Below the pieces are notes generated by a model. That model worked only from the letters and a program-made list of their open reading frames with translations, did not search any database and was not told the DNA's origin. Made by a program: the position numbers and the translations under genes. From a virus: a stretch of DNA of 64,000 nt. Location: the IMG/VR virus record IMGVR_UViG_3300037042_004000, positions 1-64,000 of that record. One strand, given 5' to 3'. Positions 43,039 through 52,527 of this stretch are shown piece after piece; position 1 is the first letter of the stretch, and every line of letters starts with the position of its first letter.

Positions 43039-43629
43039 ATGAGCGTATTTAGAGTAGCCCTTAACAACACAGCCCAGGGTTTAATGGACAATACTTATGA
43101 GACAGGTCATGGTGTCCAGGCTGTTCCTAGTATTCAGAGAACCGTTTATATCATGGGACCAAATAAGATTAATCGAGAATTGGCCGATGGTGAAACGTTT
43201 ACCGATTGCAACTACTATAAGAGATTTTGCTATCCACAAGTAGCCTTGAGTGAGGCAATTTTGACGTTGGTAACGGATGATGGTAGCGTATGGTCGGATG
43301 TTGAATCTGAAAACACTTATCCATTAGTTTACACTTTGACATGTCTTAGTGGCACCACTTACACTGACGCTGCTAATATAGCTGATATTGCTGGTGACAC
43401 TGGTGGGTATGCGGTATTCTGTCAGATTACTAATACTGGTGCTAACGATGTTCAAGTTAGGCTCAACGGCGCTGCAACTGCTATCTTCACATTGGAAGAT
43501 GGTACAAGCCAAGCGTTTAATGCTGGTGACTTGTCGGTAACTAAAGTTGAAGTAAGCAATAGTGCTTCTGGCGCTGCTACATGTGTTGTTGAAGTTTTGT
43601 GCTCGGTTAAGTCCGTAGCCAATAGTTAA
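43039..43629 (+). CDS. abundant virion-type structural protein
   Basis: 196 aa from ATG 43039 behind GAGGAGATAAAA, a strong site. Composition is Thr/Ala/Ser/Val rich with few Lys residues; the C-terminal half (about 110-196) is beta-sandwich-like (YAVFCQITNTGANDVQVRLNG). It has its own TATATAAT box upstream and a strong terminator downstream, so it is a single-gene unit. These traits suggest a highly expressed decoration or fibre protein. Confidence 0.6.
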   Translation: MSVFRVALNNTAQGLMDNTYETGHGVQAVPSIQRTVYIMGPNKINRELADGETFTDCNYYKRFCYPQVALSEAILTLVTDDGSVWSDVESENTYPLVYTLTCLSGTTYTDAANIADIAGDTGGYAVFCQITNTGANDVQVRLNGAATAIFTLEDGTSQAFNAGDLSVTKVEVSNSASGAATCVVEVLCSVKSVANS

Positions 43630-43648
43630 TAACTATTTAAGTTGATGT

Positions 43649-43689
43649 AAAAAAAGGCTTGTTAATTCATTTAACAAGCCTTTTTTTTT
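43649..43689 (+). terminator. strong rho-independent terminator
   Basis: GGCTTGTTAA (43656-43665) and TTAACAAGCC (43671-43680) form a perfect 10-bp stem around TTCAT, flanked by A-run 43649-43655 and T9 at 43681-43689. Confidence 0.95.
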
Positions 43690-43712
43690 GTTGTTTCACA
43701 CTAAATTAGGAT

Positions 43713-44717
43713 ATGTTTCTTAAGGGCATAAAAACAAAACGCACTAAATTTAAAACACCAAGTACATTGACTTTAAGACAATTTTACGAAAGAAGAAACA
43801 AAGTATTAATTTTGCGAGAAACAGGGGGATTGGGTGACCTTTTAATGCATCGTATGATGTTTGAGGATTTTAAAAAATTGTGTCCAGAGATTGAAATGCA
43901 TTTTGCTTGTTTGCCACAATACCACACCGCTCTTAAAGATCATCCATTTATTGATAAGGTTTTAAATTCTAAAGAAGTTGAACCAAAAGATTATATTAAC
44001 TATCATATTACAACATGTGCCTGTACAAGATATGAAATGTCAAGAATCCCTTTTTCTGGTCTTAACAGAAGTGATATTTGGGCTAATCATTGCGGTGTTA
44101 AATTAACAGAACACGATGCTCATATCAATGTTTCTAAAGATTGTGTTCAATTTAGTAAAGAAAGCATAGAAAAGATTAGGAATGGCCACACTGGTCCAGG
44201 TGTTTTATTGTGTCCAATTTCTGCTATGGTTGTAAAAAATTTAACAAAGTTACAATTAGAGGGGGTTGTTAAAGGTTTGCGAAAAAGAGGTTGTTTTGTA
44301 TATGCTTGTCATACTACACCAATTCAAGATTTAGCAGGATTGGATGTTCCTATATTTACACAAATGACTTATCCAAAAATGTTTGGATTAATACAAGAGA
44401 GCGATTATGTTGTTTCTGTTGATACAGGACAATTTCATTTAGCCGGGATGTTAAAACGGCCATTAACTGGTATTTTTACTTTTTGTGACGGGAAAGTTTA
44501 CTCAAGACACTATGAAGCAGAGTTGGTTCAAAAACACAGAGATAATGGGGATTGGGATTGTGGTCCTTGTTATAATTGGGCAAATTGTGAAATATCTAAA
44601 ATTGTTCCAAAACCTTGTTTGACGGAAATAACGGTGGATATGATATTAGATGGTATTGATAGAATGTTTAAAAGATGGCCGCATCCACACTATTATATAG
44701 ATAATGGGCAGTCGTAG
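43713..44717 (+). CDS. GT9 heptosyltransferase-like glycosyltransferase
   Basis: 334 aa, full GT9 length. The GT9 N-terminal signature is RETGGLGDLLMHRMMF, then EIEMHFACLPQYHTALKDHPFIDKVL. The C-terminal nucleotide-sugar domain has DYVVSVDTGQFHLAGMLKRPL, the usual D-T/S-G-x-x-H-x-A motif. In bacteria GT9 enzymes add heptose to LPS cores. Here it could modify a phage protein, lipid or host surface. Several Cys residues near the C-terminus (CGPCYNWANC) are a distinctive addition. Confidence 0.8.
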   Translation: MFLKGIKTKRTKFKTPSTLTLRQFYERRNKVLILRETGGLGDLLMHRMMFEDFKKLCPEIEMHFACLPQYHTALKDHPFIDKVLNSKEVEPKDYINYHITTCACTRYEMSRIPFSGLNRSDIWANHCGVKLTEHDAHINVSKDCVQFSKESIEKIRNGHTGPGVLLCPISAMVVKNLTKLQLEGVVKGLRKRGCFVYACHTTPIQDLAGLDVPIFTQMTYPKMFGLIQESDYVVSVDTGQFHLAGMLKRPLTGIFTFCDGKVYSRHYEAELVQKHRDNGDWDCGPCYNWANCEISKIVPKPCLTEITVDMILDGIDRMFKRWPHPHYYIDNGQS

Positions 44718-44928
44718 TAGCAAAAATCAGGTTCAAATAATTACTCGTGATGGAGAAGTCAAAATTAAACTGGAAATTGACATCAATATCAATGGTGGCG
44801 ATATTACTGTGAAAGCTGCCCAAGGAGGAGGAGACCGATTGGAAGAGAAAGAAGAAAATATCTGGGCTATTCCAGACTTTACAAGCTTAGAAAAAATTAA
44901 TTTTGGTAAAGAAGTGAAAGGAGAATAA
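44704..44928 (+). CDS. small hypothetical protein
   Basis: 74 aa, overlapping the previous gene by 14 bp. A beta segment (VQIITRDGEVKIKLEIDININGGDI) is followed by a charged linker and KINFGKEVKGE. It directly precedes the actin-fold gene, spaced 1 bp. It could be an adaptor or DNA-binding partner of that filament, but only position supports this. Confidence 0.5.
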   Translation: MGSRSSKNQVQIITRDGEVKIKLEIDININGGDITVKAAQGGGDRLEEKEENIWAIPDFTSLEKINFGKEVKGE

Positions 44929-44929
44929 G

Positions 44930-45940
44930 ATGGGATATTTGGGTGTCGATTGTGGAACATATAATTTAGTAACATGTCGTAGAGATAAAGAAGATAACTT
45001 TGTATACAAAAAAGAGATTAATGCCTTTATTGAAGTGCCATTGGAAACAGATTTTGTATTCAACATGATGAAAAAAGCAGGAGTTCCATTAATTGAAAGA
45101 CGTGAGGCTAAAATAGCATATGCGTTGGGTGAAGCTGCTATAAATATGGCATATACCATGAACCTGGATTTAAAACGTCCTATGAGTCATGGGTGTTTGA
45201 ATCCCAAAGAAAAACATGCACAACAGATAATGAGTATTATGATTCATAGTTTGATTGGTGATTTGTCAGATCAAAATGAAACAGTTTACTATTCTACTCC
45301 TGCCAATGCAATTAATGAAGAAACTGATGCTGATTATCATACTAAAGTTCTAGAAGCTATTTTTAAAGGATATGAGGATTCTAAAGGAAACAAAATTAAA
45401 CCATTCCCAATTAATGAGGGATTGGCCGTGATTTATGCAGAGTTGCAAGATAAGAATTTTACGGGCGTTGGAATTTCATTCGGGTCCGGGATGATAAATA
45501 TTTGTTTCTCCATTTTTGCAAATCCTGCATTCAAATTCTCTCTCGTCAACTCCGGGGATTGGATAGATCGACAAGCAGCCAAGGCTACTGGAGAATCTCC
45601 TACTTTTATCAACAAAGAAAAAACCAAAATTGATTTTACCCAACAAAGTGATAGTTTGGTCGATAGAGCAATTAAAACACAATACGAAATTATGATGCAA
45701 AAAACTGTTACTGGCATCAAACAAGGTTTAGAGCAAACTGGTAGTAAAGCAAGAACAGACCATCCTATTGATATCGTTATTGCTGGCGGAACTAGTTTAC
45801 CTAATGGATTTGACACCATGTTTGCAGATGTTCTAAAGAAAGCTAATTTACCTATTAAATTAGGAAATGTTATTAGACCAAAAGATCCGTTATTTAGTGT
45901 GGCCAAAGGCACGCTAATAGCGGCAGAAAATTCAATATAG
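44930..45940 (+). CDS. actin/ParM-fold ATPase
   Basis: 336 aa behind AAAGGAGAATAAG. The actin-family motifs are present: phosphate-1 GVDCGTYNLV (residues 5-14), phosphate-2 GVGISFGSGMINI (about 179-191) and adenosine IVIAGGTSLP (about 282-291). This suggests a nucleotide-dependent filament like ParM/Alp proteins, used for DNA or virion positioning, although an Hsp70-like role cannot be excluded. No ParR or parC was found beside it; the small genes 44704 and 45950 are candidate partners. Confidence 0.75.
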   Translation: MGYLGVDCGTYNLVTCRRDKEDNFVYKKEINAFIEVPLETDFVFNMMKKAGVPLIERREAKIAYALGEAAINMAYTMNLDLKRPMSHGCLNPKEKHAQQIMSIMIHSLIGDLSDQNETVYYSTPANAINEETDADYHTKVLEAIFKGYEDSKGNKIKPFPINEGLAVIYAELQDKNFTGVGISFGSGMINICFSIFANPAFKFSLVNSGDWIDRQAAKATGESPTFINKEKTKIDFTQQSDSLVDRAIKTQYEIMMQKTVTGIKQGLEQTGSKARTDHPIDIVIAGGTSLPNGFDTMFADVLKKANLPIKLGNVIRPKDPLFSVAKGTLIAAENSI

Positions 45941-45949
45941 GAGAAAGAA

Positions 45950-46540
45950 ATGGACGATCATGAATTAAAGCAAGTTTTAAGGAAAGAGAAATATTATCCT
46001 TTTTTAGCAGCGTTGAGAAAAAATGAGCAAATATCTTTGCCGTCATTGCCACATTTTACTGTTGATAAAGAATATGAAATCTATGAAGAGCGATTAACAG
46101 GGCTTGGTGTGCCAGGCGAATGGCCTAGTAGGATGTCCTACGTTGTTAAAAATAATATAGGAAAAACTACTATTGTTCCTATTGGCTATTTTACACCTAT
46201 TGTAAATTTGAGTCATGAAGTGGAAGATTGTACAGAAAATATTCGTGAAATACATAAAACCAAAGGATGCAATCCTTCTGGAATTCCTGATATTATTTGG
46301 GATTACAAGAAGTGTTTAAGAGAGGCAAAAAATTATTTAATTTTAGCAGGAGTTGAATCTGATTATTTAATTTTAGCAGAAGTTGAAGCTGATAATAATT
46401 TTGAGGATTTAAAGTCTAGTTCCAGCAGTAGTTCAAAGTCTAGTTCTAGTAGTAGTTCAAAGTCTAGTTCTAGTAGTAGTTCAAAACTTCAATTGGACAA
46501 TTTGGCTACTGCTATTGCTGATTTACGGGAAAGAATTTAA
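45950..46540 (+). CDS. hypothetical protein with poly-Ser repeats
   Basis: 196 aa behind TAGGAGAAAG. Residues 1-150 form an unrecognised domain including a direct repeat (YLILAGVES/YLILAEVEA). They are followed by three 8-residue S-rich units (SSSSSSSK) encoded by a 24-bp tandem repeat, then a short C-terminal helix. The Ser linker may be a flexible tether. It is downstream of the actin-fold gene by 9 bp and possibly part of that system. Confidence 0.6.
   Translation: MDDHELKQVLRKEKYYPFLAALRKNEQISLPSLPHFTVDKEYEIYEERLTGLGVPGEWPSRMSYVVKNNIGKTTIVPIGYFTPIVNLSHEVEDCTENIREIHKTKGCNPSGIPDIIWDYKKCLREAKNYLILAGVESDYLILAEVEADNNFEDLKSSSSSSSKSSSSSSSKSSSSSSSKLQLDNLATAIADLRERI
46412..46483 (+). repeat. 24-bp tandem repeat (poly-Ser coding)
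   Basis: Three in-frame copies of a 24-bp unit starting AAGTCTAGTT encode K-S7 units. Copies 2 and 3 are identical, indicating recent slippage. Confidence 0.95.
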
Positions 46541-46557
46541 TGAAAGAAGGAGAAAAA

Positions 46558-46812
46558 ATGGAAAAGAAAAAAGAAAGTATGCAACCAATGGTTCAAAAAG
46601 ATGTATCAGATTTGGGAGCGGGTGCTTACCTTTTGATGCTAGGATATAAGGTAATAGGCAGAAAGGGCAAATCTATTATATTTGAGGTAGAAGAGACTGG
46701 TAGTAGGGAATTTGAACAAAATACCCTAGAATATCTTTCTAGTGATTTTCATAGATTTGATTCATGCCTCATGTCCCTTAAGAAAATTAATGAATATATG
46801 CCTGATAGATAG
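46558..46812 (+). CDS. DUF5659-like small protein
   Basis: 84 aa from ATG 46558 with GAAGGAGAAAA upstream. DLGAGAYLLMLGYKVIG, then KSIIFEVEE and a C-terminal helix match the pattern of DUF5659 proteins (D-L-x-x-A-x-x-L-x-x-x-G-Y ... F-x-F), common in phages and of unknown function. An alternative start at 46540 is less likely. Confidence 0.6.
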   Translation: MEKKKESMQPMVQKDVSDLGAGAYLLMLGYKVIGRKGKSIIFEVEETGSREFEQNTLEYLSSDFHRFDSCLMSLKKINEYMPDR

Positions 46813-46824
46813 TGAAGTAATTCA

Positions 46825-46834
46825 TATATAAGTT
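46825..46834 (+). promoter_or_regulatory. TATATAAG box directly before ATG 46835
   Basis: TATATAAGTT ends at the base before the start codon, and no Shine-Dalgarno is present. It matches the boxes in other leaderless starts. Confidence 0.5.
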
Positions 46835-48109
46835 ATGGATACAAAAGATATTAAAGTTGCAATGGACAAAATAGAGGCTGATTTTGCTTCTGAGATTTCG
46901 CAACTTTTCGACGCTTTAAAAATTAAACTTAATAATATTCAATCGCCGGTTCAACCTACACCTCCTACACAAACACAGGTTGAACCGGCGTCTCCTATTG
47001 AACAACCACAAGTAAATCCTAATTGGAAAATGCCAACTTGGTGGGACACATTCAGACAACATGGTGCCATTGGTGTAGGTAAAAGAATTTGGAGAGGAAC
47101 TAATCCTCATGATGACAATGTTTGGTCACGTATAAATAAAGAATCATTTTTGCCATCTTTAGAAGATTATCTTATGATTGAAAGAGAATCAATTAATTTG
47201 GTTAATGAGTTCTTCCAATTAAATGAGGCAATAAGCCCAGAAATAGCTAGAATATTAGATGCTTTTAAAGCACAAGTTATTAAGGTTGTAAAAAGAACTG
47301 GTTTTAAGATATTTAAATTGGGTCGTTTGGTTAAACCAGTTGAACAATCGCCAGTTGAACAACCGCCAGTTGAACAACCAACTACAAACATGCCTTCAGA
47401 ACCAATTGTGGCCATGCCTGGCAGAAGTCCTTTTGTAACAGCATCTACCGAAGACCCAGAAGAACCAAAACCTGAACCCGAAGAACCTAATATACCACTA
47501 TCAAATGAGCCAGAACAAATTCTTAAAAATTACGGGCTTAAGGCAATGCAAATTCGGGCTATAAAAAGCAGGGGAGAAGATGCCTTGTCTAAAGCAGCAG
47601 ATTTTGTTACAAAAGCTAAATCAGCACAAAATGAAGCAGAATTTGCTGAAGCAGTTTTAGGAGAAACTTACAAGACATTACTTAAAAAAGGATATAGTCC
47701 ACAAAAATGGTTTAAGAAAGACCAATTGCCGCATATTGAATTTGTAGATCATCAAGACCCTGATGCAGAAGAAGCTTTAGCGGATATCTGTGTCGCTTTA
47801 AAAAGAGGAGATCTATTTAAAATTATTGTAGAACCGAAAGAAAAGGGAGAGGTTCAAAAGAATATGATGTCATTAATGCCTGGCCCAGGGGTCTTTTATA
47901 AGGATAAGGCACGGGTATTTGATGAATTGAAAAAAGCTCTTGGTAGCGAAAAAGATGCTGAAGTAGAACAGTATTTAGATAATAAAATATCGCAAAGATT
48001 TCCTGCTAATAGTGTTGTAGATAAGGCTCAAAAAGAATCTGGAAGACGATCTAATTATGCAAATAGATCAAAAAGTCTATTTGATAAATTTGGCGAACCA
48101 AATTATTAA
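46835..48109 (+). CDS. hypothetical protein with Pro/Gln linkers
   Basis: 424 aa. Helical N-terminus (1-35), a Pro/Gln linker (about 37-65), a middle helical domain (WWDTFRQHGAIGVGKRIWRG and SLEDYLMIERESINLVNEFFQLNE), a second linker with repeats of PVEQ (about 165-240), and a C-terminal helical domain. It resembles modular head or scaffolding proteins but is not assigned. The stop TTAA is shared with the convergent 1,335-aa gene, which also has long helical regions. Confidence 0.6.
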   Translation: MDTKDIKVAMDKIEADFASEISQLFDALKIKLNNIQSPVQPTPPTQTQVEPASPIEQPQVNPNWKMPTWWDTFRQHGAIGVGKRIWRGTNPHDDNVWSRINKESFLPSLEDYLMIERESINLVNEFFQLNEAISPEIARILDAFKAQVIKVVKRTGFKIFKLGRLVKPVEQSPVEQPPVEQPTTNMPSEPIVAMPGRSPFVTASTEDPEEPKPEPEEPNIPLSNEPEQILKNYGLKAMQIRAIKSRGEDALSKAADFVTKAKSAQNEAEFAEAVLGETYKTLLKKGYSPQKWFKKDQLPHIEFVDHQDPDAEEALADICVALKRGDLFKIIVEPKEKGEVQKNMMSLMPGPGVFYKDKARVFDELKKALGSEKDAEVEQYLDNKISQRFPANSVVDKAQKESGRRSNYANRSKSLFDKFGEPNY

Positions 48110-51100
48110 AACATAGTTTTCTGAACAGGTTGACTCTGACTAATTTGCGGTTTCACAATTGGTTGTTGCACCTGTGGCTTCACAATAGGTTGTATTGGTA
48201 TTACCTTTTCTTTTTCTGTCTTCCAACGAGTTGCCAAATTCGGTAATTGTGGATCTTTATTAACTGCTGCCGTTATTGCATTTCTAATAGGCCCTTTGAA
48301 GCGTCTTTGGAATTCTGAACCATTGGAATTAAATAAGTCTGATCCTATTCTTATCTTATTGTTTGAGACGATTTCTTCGGCTCTTGCATAATTTCCAAGT
48401 CTGTCTTTATTATTAGTATCGTAAGCGTCTGGATGTGTTAATCCGTCTAATAGTGTTTTTATTTTTTCATACATTGGCATTGCCCGTGTCACTTCTGTTC
48501 GGTAATGCTGTACTATAAAATTGGTTTTCTTTTCCACCTCATCTCTTTCTTCTGCGCTCATTGCTTGTAATTCTCTGGCAGTTCCTAACAAAAGCATGTC
48601 TAATTGAATCATTTTCTCAAGACGATTTTCGCTGGTTCTTTTACTGATAATTTCAAGCATTTCTTGACAATGAACAACCAAATTTTTAAGTTGATTGTCG
48701 GCACCAACTGGTTTAACATTTGTTAACAATTGATGGACAATGTTGCTTTGGTCAATATTTTCCACACCATCTGTCCTACCGCTTAATTGATTGGCGATTT
48801 GTTGTTTTTGAGAAGTAAGTGCTTGGGATATGGCTTGTCCATGTTTTGCAGAATGAGACTTCATATGTTCTTCAATTTCGGCCTCTGTTGGCTTTCTTCC
48901 ATTGTCTCTTTCAAAAGTAACGATATATCCTAATTGCATAAGATTAAAAGCTCTGTGTGCTTTTTTGACCAATTGAACAAGAGCATAGTCTTCTATATCA
49001 AAGTGTTTCGTAATGTCTAATACATCAGCATCTAAGTTGCCTTTTTGCACATCTGCTTGTGTGTCTTCCACATCGCTTTGAATTGTTTTGCCACCAGCTA
49101 ACCAATTACGAATAGAACTGATATCACGACTTGTCACAACACCCTCTTGTTCGCTTCTGCCCTCAAAGCCCTTTAATATAAATCCAGTAAATGCGTCTGG
49201 ATTCATATTTGGATTTTTCATTAGCTGTAACAATCTTTGTTTATCTTCTTGTGTCAAGTTTTTGCTTAGAGGTTCTGACGCTTGGATATCTGGCGTTGCT
49301 GCCCGTGTTCCCATTTTTCTGCGGGCTTCTCGTTGACGGCGAGTACCGTTCTCGGCAATATCTAATTGCCACATAGATTTTGCATAATCATAACCCATTC
49401 TCATTATCTTATTTCTTAAAACTATGACTTTTTTGGATAGATTCTTTTTCAAGTTGCTAGCGATTTTTCCATATTCTGTAATTTTTCGTGTATCATTGTC
49501 GGCTTTTGCTTTGTCTAATTTTTCTTGAGCATCTTTATATTCATCTTCTACTTCAATAAAATCTTGATACTGGGCTTTTCCCAGATTGCGTTTTACATAG
49601 TATTGTGCGTTTTTATAAAGTAATTGAAGTCCTGATTTTAGAGCCAAATACTCTGGACTTCCTTCTGGTAATTTAGATAGGAAAGAATTGATTCCTATAC
49701 CAATTGGTCCCAACCTTACCTTTTCTTCTCCAATTTGATCTTGAATAAATCTAACATTTGTTCTTGCTTTATCTCGTTGTCCACGAATTTGAAAAAGTCT
49801 TCTCATAATATCGTAAGCGCCTTCTTCTGTTTGCGAATAATGAGATATCCAATTTTGCGCAGTTTTAAAACTGTTTTCTCCTTTCTTGCCTTTTTTAGCA
49901 ACTAGGCGATTTTTCAATTCTTCAGATAGTTTTCTGTCTCCCCAATGAAATGCTTGTCCACTTGCATCTTCATCAGGCATATCATGTAGCTTAAATTGAT
50001 TTCTTAATTTATTCCATTTCTCTGCCAAAGACAATCTTGGGTGTCCTTGGGTAGTTGGAGATCTTCGTTGTTTTACAAAATTTTCTAAAAGATTAACTTC
50101 GTTGTCCAATCTAGTCAAAGCGTTTTGTTGGGATATTAACTCCGCATTTAATTGCTCATCATCTAAAAATGGATATTTATCAACAACAGGAGTTTCGTCG
50201 TCACTTATGCCAGAATAACCAAAGTATTTTTCATGTTCTTGTTCATAACGATCTGTTTTCTCTTGACTGGTTTGATGATATCTTTTAGTCCCTTTATTTG
50301 GATCACTGCCACCAGCACGAATGTAATGATACATGCTGTGTTGTCGATTGTTAACGTAAAAATTATAATCGTGTTCGTCAGCTAAACCTTTTTTGTTTTC
50401 TAATGTGTTGCTATATTTACTTAATGTGTCATTTTCACCAGGGACATGGCTACATGTGTCCAACACAATGGCTTTTGCCTGTTCTGTCAATGTGTTGATG
50501 TAACTTGCTGGTCCTTCTGATATGAGTTGGAGAATTTCTTGTTGATTTTTTTGTCGCCATCCAAAAAAGTATCTATTCAAATGATCGACAACCTTTTTTA
50601 AGCCCATCCAATAAGTAATTTCTTCTGTCAATCTAGTTTCGTCAGAAGGGTCTAAAGTCCCTCTTAGAACCTTTTCATCATATTCTTGTTGTAATCTTTG
50701 TATGCTGTTTTCTGGATGTCCATTTTTTAAATCGTCTGCTATTTTACCACTTTTAGTTGTGTCTTTTAAATCTCTAGCAGCCCGATCTCGCATAGCCGTT
50801 GTACTTTCATACATTCTATACATTGTATTGTTGATTAGTTTTCCTCTCTGCAATATGGGTAGAGGCTCAGAAATAGATTCTACTTTACCATCACTTGTGA
50901 TATACTTCCAAACTCGAACGGCAACGTTTTTATCTTGAGCCACACCATAATCGAGACCTTTAATTGCCATTGTGTATTTTTGGCTTTGATTTTGTCTTCT
51001 ATCTGAAGAAAGATCCAATCTCCAATGTCTTCCTTCTTGAGAAGGTTCTTCCGAAAGTTTAGGATCTAGATAAGTAATATCATATGTTTGCAATATGGAT

Positions 51101-52113
51101 TCTCTGTCACTATTGTCCTCTTTATTTATGGCTTCTATGAAAGTACCATCCCTTACAGGAGCCTTTAAATTAGACTCGTCTTTTTTAGGACGGCTAGGAT
51201 TAATGGTAAATTGGTCATCTTCCTTCTTTCCACTCCAATTAACTCTAGGTGCAGTATCAAGCATTTTTCGTCTGGGGTCATTAATTGGGCCTGATAACCA
51301 TCCATCAGAAATCATTTTTAACCAAGCACTTAGGCGTATGCCTGCCATCTGTTGACTCATACCAGTATAACCTTTGAAAACCCATGCGTAATCTGGATCG
51401 TTAGCTCTATCTACACGTTTTCCTTCTTCTTGACCAGCTTGCTTCTTTTCTCTAGCTTTTATTTTTGCAGGAGAATCAATTTTTTGGATAGGATTTACAT
51501 TAACATTAGATGCTGTTTTTCCTTTGCTAATTTGACCACCAGGAACATAATCTCCTAAAACATAACCGTAATCTCCATATCCCTTCTCATAATATTTTTC
51601 TCGCTTTTCTTTTCCTGATAATCCTTCCATTTCGGCAGGATCTACATCTTCCATAGTCTTTTTTCTAAAATAAGGGTCATGGACATCAGCGGTTAGTCTG
51701 TCATAAATTTGTCCAGCCATTTTACTTACAAAATAGGTGAAATATTTACCTTGTATTTTTAATGTTACAAATCCATAATCATTGGAAACATCATGAGGAT
51801 CATATTGGGTGCCATTTTGTTTGGCTAATTGTACTTTTTTATGGGTTTCTTGAATCAAAGTATTGTAACGATAGGAAAGAGCTTGTTTCCAATGACGTGG
51901 TGGGAATTGATATAAAAAAGCAATATCGTTATTATCAAATAAAACTGGTGCTTTTCTAATGTCTTCTTCTTCTTTTCCACCAATTAAAGTGGCGGGAGCA
52001 GCCATTTCAAGATAGGCTTCCCACTCTTCTTCTGTGTCTATTTTCCCAGTTAGACAGATTTTTTCAAAAAGCCGACAATGTTCTCGTTCTACTAGATAAT
52101 TAAAGAAATCCAT
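48106..52113 (-). CDS. giant leader-bearing protein (1,335 aa)
   Basis: The largest gene in the window. It starts MDFFNYLVEREH, with L-V-E at residues 7-9, matching the capsid-targeting pattern. The rest is mostly helical and highly charged, with basic stretches (KKGKKGENSF), coiled-coil-like segments near 880-960 and a Pro/Gln-rich C-terminus (QPIVKPQISQSQPVQK) resembling the linker of 46835. No catalytic motif was recognised. It may be an injected internal virion protein, as in phages that eject large proteins with their DNA. A TATATATT box precedes the ATG without Shine-Dalgarno. Confidence 0.7.
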   Translation of the reverse strand: MDFFNYLVEREHCRLFEKICLTGKIDTEEEWEAYLEMAAPATLIGGKEEEDIRKAPVLFDNNDIAFLYQFPPRHWKQALSYRYNTLIQETHKKVQLAKQNGTQYDPHDVSNDYGFVTLKIQGKYFTYFVSKMAGQIYDRLTADVHDPYFRKKTMEDVDPAEMEGLSGKEKREKYYEKGYGDYGYVLGDYVPGGQISKGKTASNVNVNPIQKIDSPAKIKAREKKQAGQEEGKRVDRANDPDYAWVFKGYTGMSQQMAGIRLSAWLKMISDGWLSGPINDPRRKMLDTAPRVNWSGKKEDDQFTINPSRPKKDESNLKAPVRDGTFIEAINKEDNSDRESILQTYDITYLDPKLSEEPSQEGRHWRLDLSSDRRQNQSQKYTMAIKGLDYGVAQDKNVAVRVWKYITSDGKVESISEPLPILQRGKLINNTMYRMYESTTAMRDRAARDLKDTTKSGKIADDLKNGHPENSIQRLQQEYDEKVLRGTLDPSDETRLTEEITYWMGLKKVVDHLNRYFFGWRQKNQQEILQLISEGPASYINTLTEQAKAIVLDTCSHVPGENDTLSKYSNTLENKKGLADEHDYNFYVNNRQHSMYHYIRAGGSDPNKGTKRYHQTSQEKTDRYEQEHEKYFGYSGISDDETPVVDKYPFLDDEQLNAELISQQNALTRLDNEVNLLENFVKQRRSPTTQGHPRLSLAEKWNKLRNQFKLHDMPDEDASGQAFHWGDRKLSEELKNRLVAKKGKKGENSFKTAQNWISHYSQTEEGAYDIMRRLFQIRGQRDKARTNVRFIQDQIGEEKVRLGPIGIGINSFLSKLPEGSPEYLALKSGLQLLYKNAQYYVKRNLGKAQYQDFIEVEDEYKDAQEKLDKAKADNDTRKITEYGKIASNLKKNLSKKVIVLRNKIMRMGYDYAKSMWQLDIAENGTRRQREARRKMGTRAATPDIQASEPLSKNLTQEDKQRLLQLMKNPNMNPDAFTGFILKGFEGRSEQEGVVTSRDISSIRNWLAGGKTIQSDVEDTQADVQKGNLDADVLDITKHFDIEDYALVQLVKKAHRAFNLMQLGYIVTFERDNGRKPTEAEIEEHMKSHSAKHGQAISQALTSQKQQIANQLSGRTDGVENIDQSNIVHQLLTNVKPVGADNQLKNLVVHCQEMLEIISKRTSENRLEKMIQLDMLLLGTARELQAMSAEERDEVEKKTNFIVQHYRTEVTRAMPMYEKIKTLLDGLTHPDAYDTNNKDRLGNYARAEEIVSNNKIRIGSDLFNSNGSEFQRRFKGPIRNAITAAVNKDPQLPNLATRWKTEKEKVIPIQPIVKPQVQQPIVKPQISQSQPVQKTMF

Positions 52114-52126
52114 GCAATATATAGGA
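52114..52126 (-). promoter_or_regulatory. TATATATT box before the 1,335-aa gene
   Basis: On the minus strand CCTATATATTGC immediately precedes ATG 52113. No Shine-Dalgarno. The upstream gene ends only 15 bp away, so this is an internal restart. Confidence 0.5.
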
Positions 52127-52128
52127 TG

Positions 52129-52527
52129 CTATTGTCCAAATTTATCTTTTAGATCGCCAGCTAATTTAGATAATCCCTCTGGATTCAAATATTGCCCTTG
52201 TAGAGCATTAGGTGGTGGATTTTCTACCTTTTTGGCTCTATCTAGACATTCTTGGATATATTTGGCATCTTTAGGATTGTCTGGGTCTAATACTTCTTCT
52301 TCGGCAATTGCCACAACATGGGGCAAAGCAACCCATGTTCTGAGTTGTTTTGGCAATTGTTTAATAATAACTCCGCTTTCTGAGATGGATTCTATTTCTC
52401 CCATAAAATAACGAAATAGGATTTGAACATATCCTTTGGGATCTTCTTTAAATAAATCCCTGGCTGTCTGACTGGTAAAAACACTACAAATTTTACCTTC
52501 AAAATATTTTAAATTTGGGTGTATCAT
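52129..52527 (-). CDS. hypothetical protein
   Basis: 132 aa. N-terminal beta region (GKICSVFTSQTARDLF), a middle with WVALPHVVAIAEEEVLDP, and a helical C-terminus ending in PEGLSKLAGDLKDKFGQ. Not recognised. It overlaps the thioredoxin-like gene by 4 bp, so it is co-transcribed with the replication genes upstream. Confidence 0.55.
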   Translation of the reverse strand: MIHPNLKYFEGKICSVFTSQTARDLFKEDPKGYVQILFRYFMGEIESISESGVIIKQLPKQLRTWVALPHVVAIAEEEVLDPDNPKDAKYIQECLDRAKKVENPPPNALQGQYLNPEGLSKLAGDLKDKFGQ

